Assembly: GCA_035530875.1 (NCBI GenBank)
Contig: DATKUB010000018.1
Span: forward strand, 1-6,143
Direction of reading: 5' to 3'
Source of the DNA: JANXYY01 sp035530875
Lineage (GTDB): Bacteria; Actinomycetota; Actinomycetes; Nanopelagicales; Nanopelagicaceae
Length of the DNA: 6,143 bases
Both the position numbers and the translations under genes were made by a program. The notes beneath the pieces are model-generated. The model worked only from the letters and a program-made list of their open reading frames with translations. It did not search any database and had not been told where the DNA came from. Positions within the stretch are counted from its first letter, which is position 1. The number at the start of each line of letters is the position of its first letter. Positions 3,950 to 6,143 of this stretch are shown piece by piece.

Positions 3950-6143
3950 GTGTCGAATATTCCAGTTTCTGAGTCAGATGGCTTCGTGCATCTGCACGTC
4001 CACACTGAATACTCAATGCTGGACGGAGCCGCCCGGCTTGGTGACTTATTCGCCGAAACAGTCAATCAGGGGATGCCCGCGATTGCCATGACTGACCACG
4101 GGAATGTGTTTGGGGCATACGACTTCTATCAGCAAGCGCGCAAAGCCGGGGTAAAGCCAATCATCGGCATCGAGGCGTATATCGCCCCTGGAAGTCGACT
4201 CGAAAAGAAGCGCGTTCGATGGGCCGAAGGTGGAGAAGATGATATTTCCGGAGGTGGCGCTTACACCCACATGACCATTCTGGCTGAGAACAACGTCGGC
4301 CTTGGAAATCTGTTCCGCCTTTCATCACTAGCCTCACTCGAAGGTCAGTACTACAAACCTCGAATGGATCGAGAACTTCTTGGAACTTATGCCTCTGGTC
4401 TTATCGCAACAACCGGATGTGCCGGCGGCGAGATTCAGACTCGGTTGAGACTGGGTCAGTACAAGGAAGCAATCGAGGCAGCCAGCGTTTATCGTGACAT
4501 CTTTGGCGCAGGCAATTTTTTCTGTGAGTTGATGGATCACGATCTTGAGGTAGAGAAGCGGGCTCGCGAGGATTTACTGAAGCTTGCCAAGGATCTTTCA
4601 TTGCCACTGGTGGCAACCAACGACCTCCACTACACGCATCGCGAGGATTCGGCTGCTCACGAAATTCTGCTCTGCATCCAGTCGGGGTCAACTATGGCTG
4701 ACCCGAAGCGTTTCAAATTCGAGGGCGACTCGTTTTACTTAAAGAGCGCCGCCGAAATGCGACATGTTTTTAGGGATTTTCCAGAGGCGTGTGATGCGAC
4801 GCTAGCAATCGCTGAACGTTGTCAGATTTCTTTTCGCGAAGGCGAAAACTTGATGCCGCAATTCCCAATTCCCGAGGGTGAAACCGAAGACAGCTGGCTC
4901 GAGAAGGAAGTAGCCATCGGGCTGTCACGACGATTCCCTTCCGGGGTGCCGACTGAATATCAGGAACGAGCCGCATACGAAGTATCTGTAATCCGCCAGA
5001 TGGGATTTCCTGGTTACTTCTTGGTAGTGGCCGATCTGATTCGGTATGCCACCGAAAATGGAATCAGAGTGGGTCCCGGCCGTGGTTCGGCTGCTGGCGC
5101 AGCCGTGGCGTGGGCGCTGGGCATTACCCAGATTGACCCGATCAAGCACGGGCTCCTGTTTGAGCGTTTCTTAAATCCGGAGCGCATCTCGATGCCGGAT
5201 ATCGATATCGACTTTGACGAACGTCGCCGAGGTGAGGTCATCCGATATGCAACGACTCGATACGGCGAAGAGCGCGTCGCGCAGATCATCACATTCGGCA
5301 CGATAAAGGCGAAGCAAGCAGTTAAGGATTCCGGTCGGGTGCTCGGTTACCCGTATGTGACAGGTGAGAAAATTAGCAAGGCAATTCCGCCACCGATCAT
5401 GGGCAAAGATATTTCGCTAACCAACATTTTCGATCCAAAGAACGAGCGATATTCAGAGGCTGGCGAATTTCGAGCCCTGTACGACACTGATCCTGATTCC
5501 AAACGGATAATCGAAACGGCCCGAGGCATTGAAGGATTGAAGCGCCAATGGGGAGTGCACGCGGCCGGTGTAATTCTCTGCCGTGAGCCGCTGCTGGATG
5601 TCATCCCAATCCATCGACGAGATGCAGATGGTGCAATCATTACTCAGTTCGATATGGGTGCCTGTGAGTCACTAGGTCTACTAAAAATAGATTTCCTCGG
5701 ATTAAGGAATCTAACGGTTCTGGACGACTGTCTTAAAAACGTTAAGAGCAATCGTGACGAAACGATCGTGCTGGAGGAATTGACTCTTGACGACGAGTTG
5801 ACCTATGAACTCCTTTCGCGCGGCGACACCCTAGGCGTCTTCCAACTTGATGGCGGGCCGATGCGCGCGCTGCTTCGCTCTATGTCGCCGGATTCCTTCG
5901 AAGACATCTCAGCCGTCGGCGCGCTTTATCGCCCAGGGCCGATGGGCGCAAATGCACATAATGACTATGCCGACCGAAAAAACAACCGCAAGCCCGCCAC
6001 TCCAATCCATCCAGAATTGGCCGAACCACTCTCTGAAATTCTGGGGGACACCTATGGGCTGATCGTCTATCAAGAACAGGTCATGGCCATCGCTCAGAAA
6101 CTTGCGGGCTACTCTCTTGGTGCTGCTGATCTACTGCGTAGAG
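3950..6143 (+). CDS. dnaE: DNA polymerase III alpha subunit, DnaE1 type (3' end missing)
   Basis: The frame stays open from GTG 3950 to the window end, giving 731 residues of an expected 1,150-1,200 or so. This is the catalytic subunit of the replicative polymerase holoenzyme. An N-terminal PHP domain (about 12-290) keeps its metal-binding set: HLHVH (14-18), TDHGN (48-52), E75, H107, C157 and ND-x-H (D225, H227). This pattern matches the proofreading-active PHP domain of mycobacterial DnaE1. The polymerase domain shows GPGRGSAAG (375-383), PDIDIDFDE with catalytic D417 and D419, IDFLGLRNL with the third aspartate D581, and YRPGPM (660-665). The GTG at 3950 gives the usual short lead before HLHVHTEYS. 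It follows rluD by 24 bases. The C-terminal part with the clamp-binding motif and OB fold lies outside the window. Confidence 0.97.
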   Translation, partial: MSNIPVSESDGFVHLHVHTEYSMLDGAARLGDLFAETVNQGMPAIAMTDHGNVFGAYDFYQQARKAGVKPIIGIEAYIAPGSRLEKKRVRWAEGGEDDISGGGAYTHMTILAENNVGLGNLFRLSSLASLEGQYYKPRMDRELLGTYASGLIATTGCAGGEIQTRLRLGQYKEAIEAASVYRDIFGAGNFFCELMDHDLEVEKRAREDLLKLAKDLSLPLVATNDLHYTHREDSAAHEILLCIQSGSTMADPKRFKFEGDSFYLKSAAEMRHVFRDFPEACDATLAIAERCQISFREGENLMPQFPIPEGETEDSWLEKEVAIGLSRRFPSGVPTEYQERAAYEVSVIRQMGFPGYFLVVADLIRYATENGIRVGPGRGSAAGAAVAWALGITQIDPIKHGLLFERFLNPERISMPDIDIDFDERRRGEVIRYATTRYGEERVAQIITFGTIKAKQAVKDSGRVLGYPYVTGEKISKAIPPPIMGKDISLTNIFDPKNERYSEAGEFRALYDTDPDSKRIIETARGIEGLKRQWGVHAAGVILCREPLLDVIPIHRRDADGAIITQFDMGACESLGLLKIDFLGLRNLTVLDDCLKNVKSNRDETIVLEELTLDDELTYELLSRGDTLGVFQLDGGPMRALLRSMSPDSFEDISAVGALYRPGPMGANAHNDYADRKNNRKPATPIHPELAEPLSEILGDTYGLIVYQEQVMAIAQKLAGYSLGAADLLRR

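Noticed and set aside
4046..5640. Several minus-strand open frames of 68-97 codons opposite dnaE, and a plus-strand one at 5847-6062
   Set aside because: They are shadows of the continuous dnaE frame, with no start signals or recognisable domains.
1..6143. Possible undescribed defence or mobile system
   Set aside because: All genes belong to known families; no integrase, transposase, toxin, nuclease cassette or flanking repeats were seen.

Overview
The window (about 54% G+C by eye) looks like chromosomal housekeeping DNA from an actinobacterium. The evidence is a TraR/DksA zinc-finger protein with a histone-H1-like lysine tail, then lspA, rluD and a DnaE1-type replicative polymerase in the order usual for Actinomycetota, an ileS gene behind a translational T-box, frequent GTG starts and several genes without a Shine-Dalgarno sequence. 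The moderate G+C and frequent AT-rich codons fit a freshwater or streamlined lineage better than Streptomyces or Mycobacterium, but I cannot name the genus.

Layout. Positions 1-8 hold only the first codons of a minus-strand gene, almost certainly ileS. Positions 9-228 (minus) are its T-box leader, which can be folded by hand: a Stem I with isoleucine specifier ATC, a Stem III, the conserved T-box core, and a hairpin that hides the ileS ribosome binding site. Divergent promoters with overlapping -10 boxes lie at 294-321. On the plus strand follow a DUF167/YggU gene (349-654) and the lysine-tailed TraR/DksA gene (714-1550). A minus-strand modA-like molybdate-binding protein gene (1547-2326) converges on the latter, with overlapping stop codons. 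After a 124-base divergent intergenic region come lspA (2451-2999), rluD (2996-3925, overlapping by 4 bases) and dnaE (3950 to beyond the window end).

Function. The genes serve translation (IleS and its tRNA-sensing leader), transcription control (TraR/DksA-like), lipoprotein maturation (LspA), rRNA pseudouridylation (RluD-like) and chromosome replication (DnaE). The modA-like gene is the accessory item: it has no transporter genes beside it and no lipobox cysteine. I found no mobile element, CRISPR array, tRNA or rRNA, and no previously undescribed multigene system. The best signals are the T-box with a long Stem I and translational output, the repeat-built lysine tail, and the likely leaderless starts of modA and dnaE.
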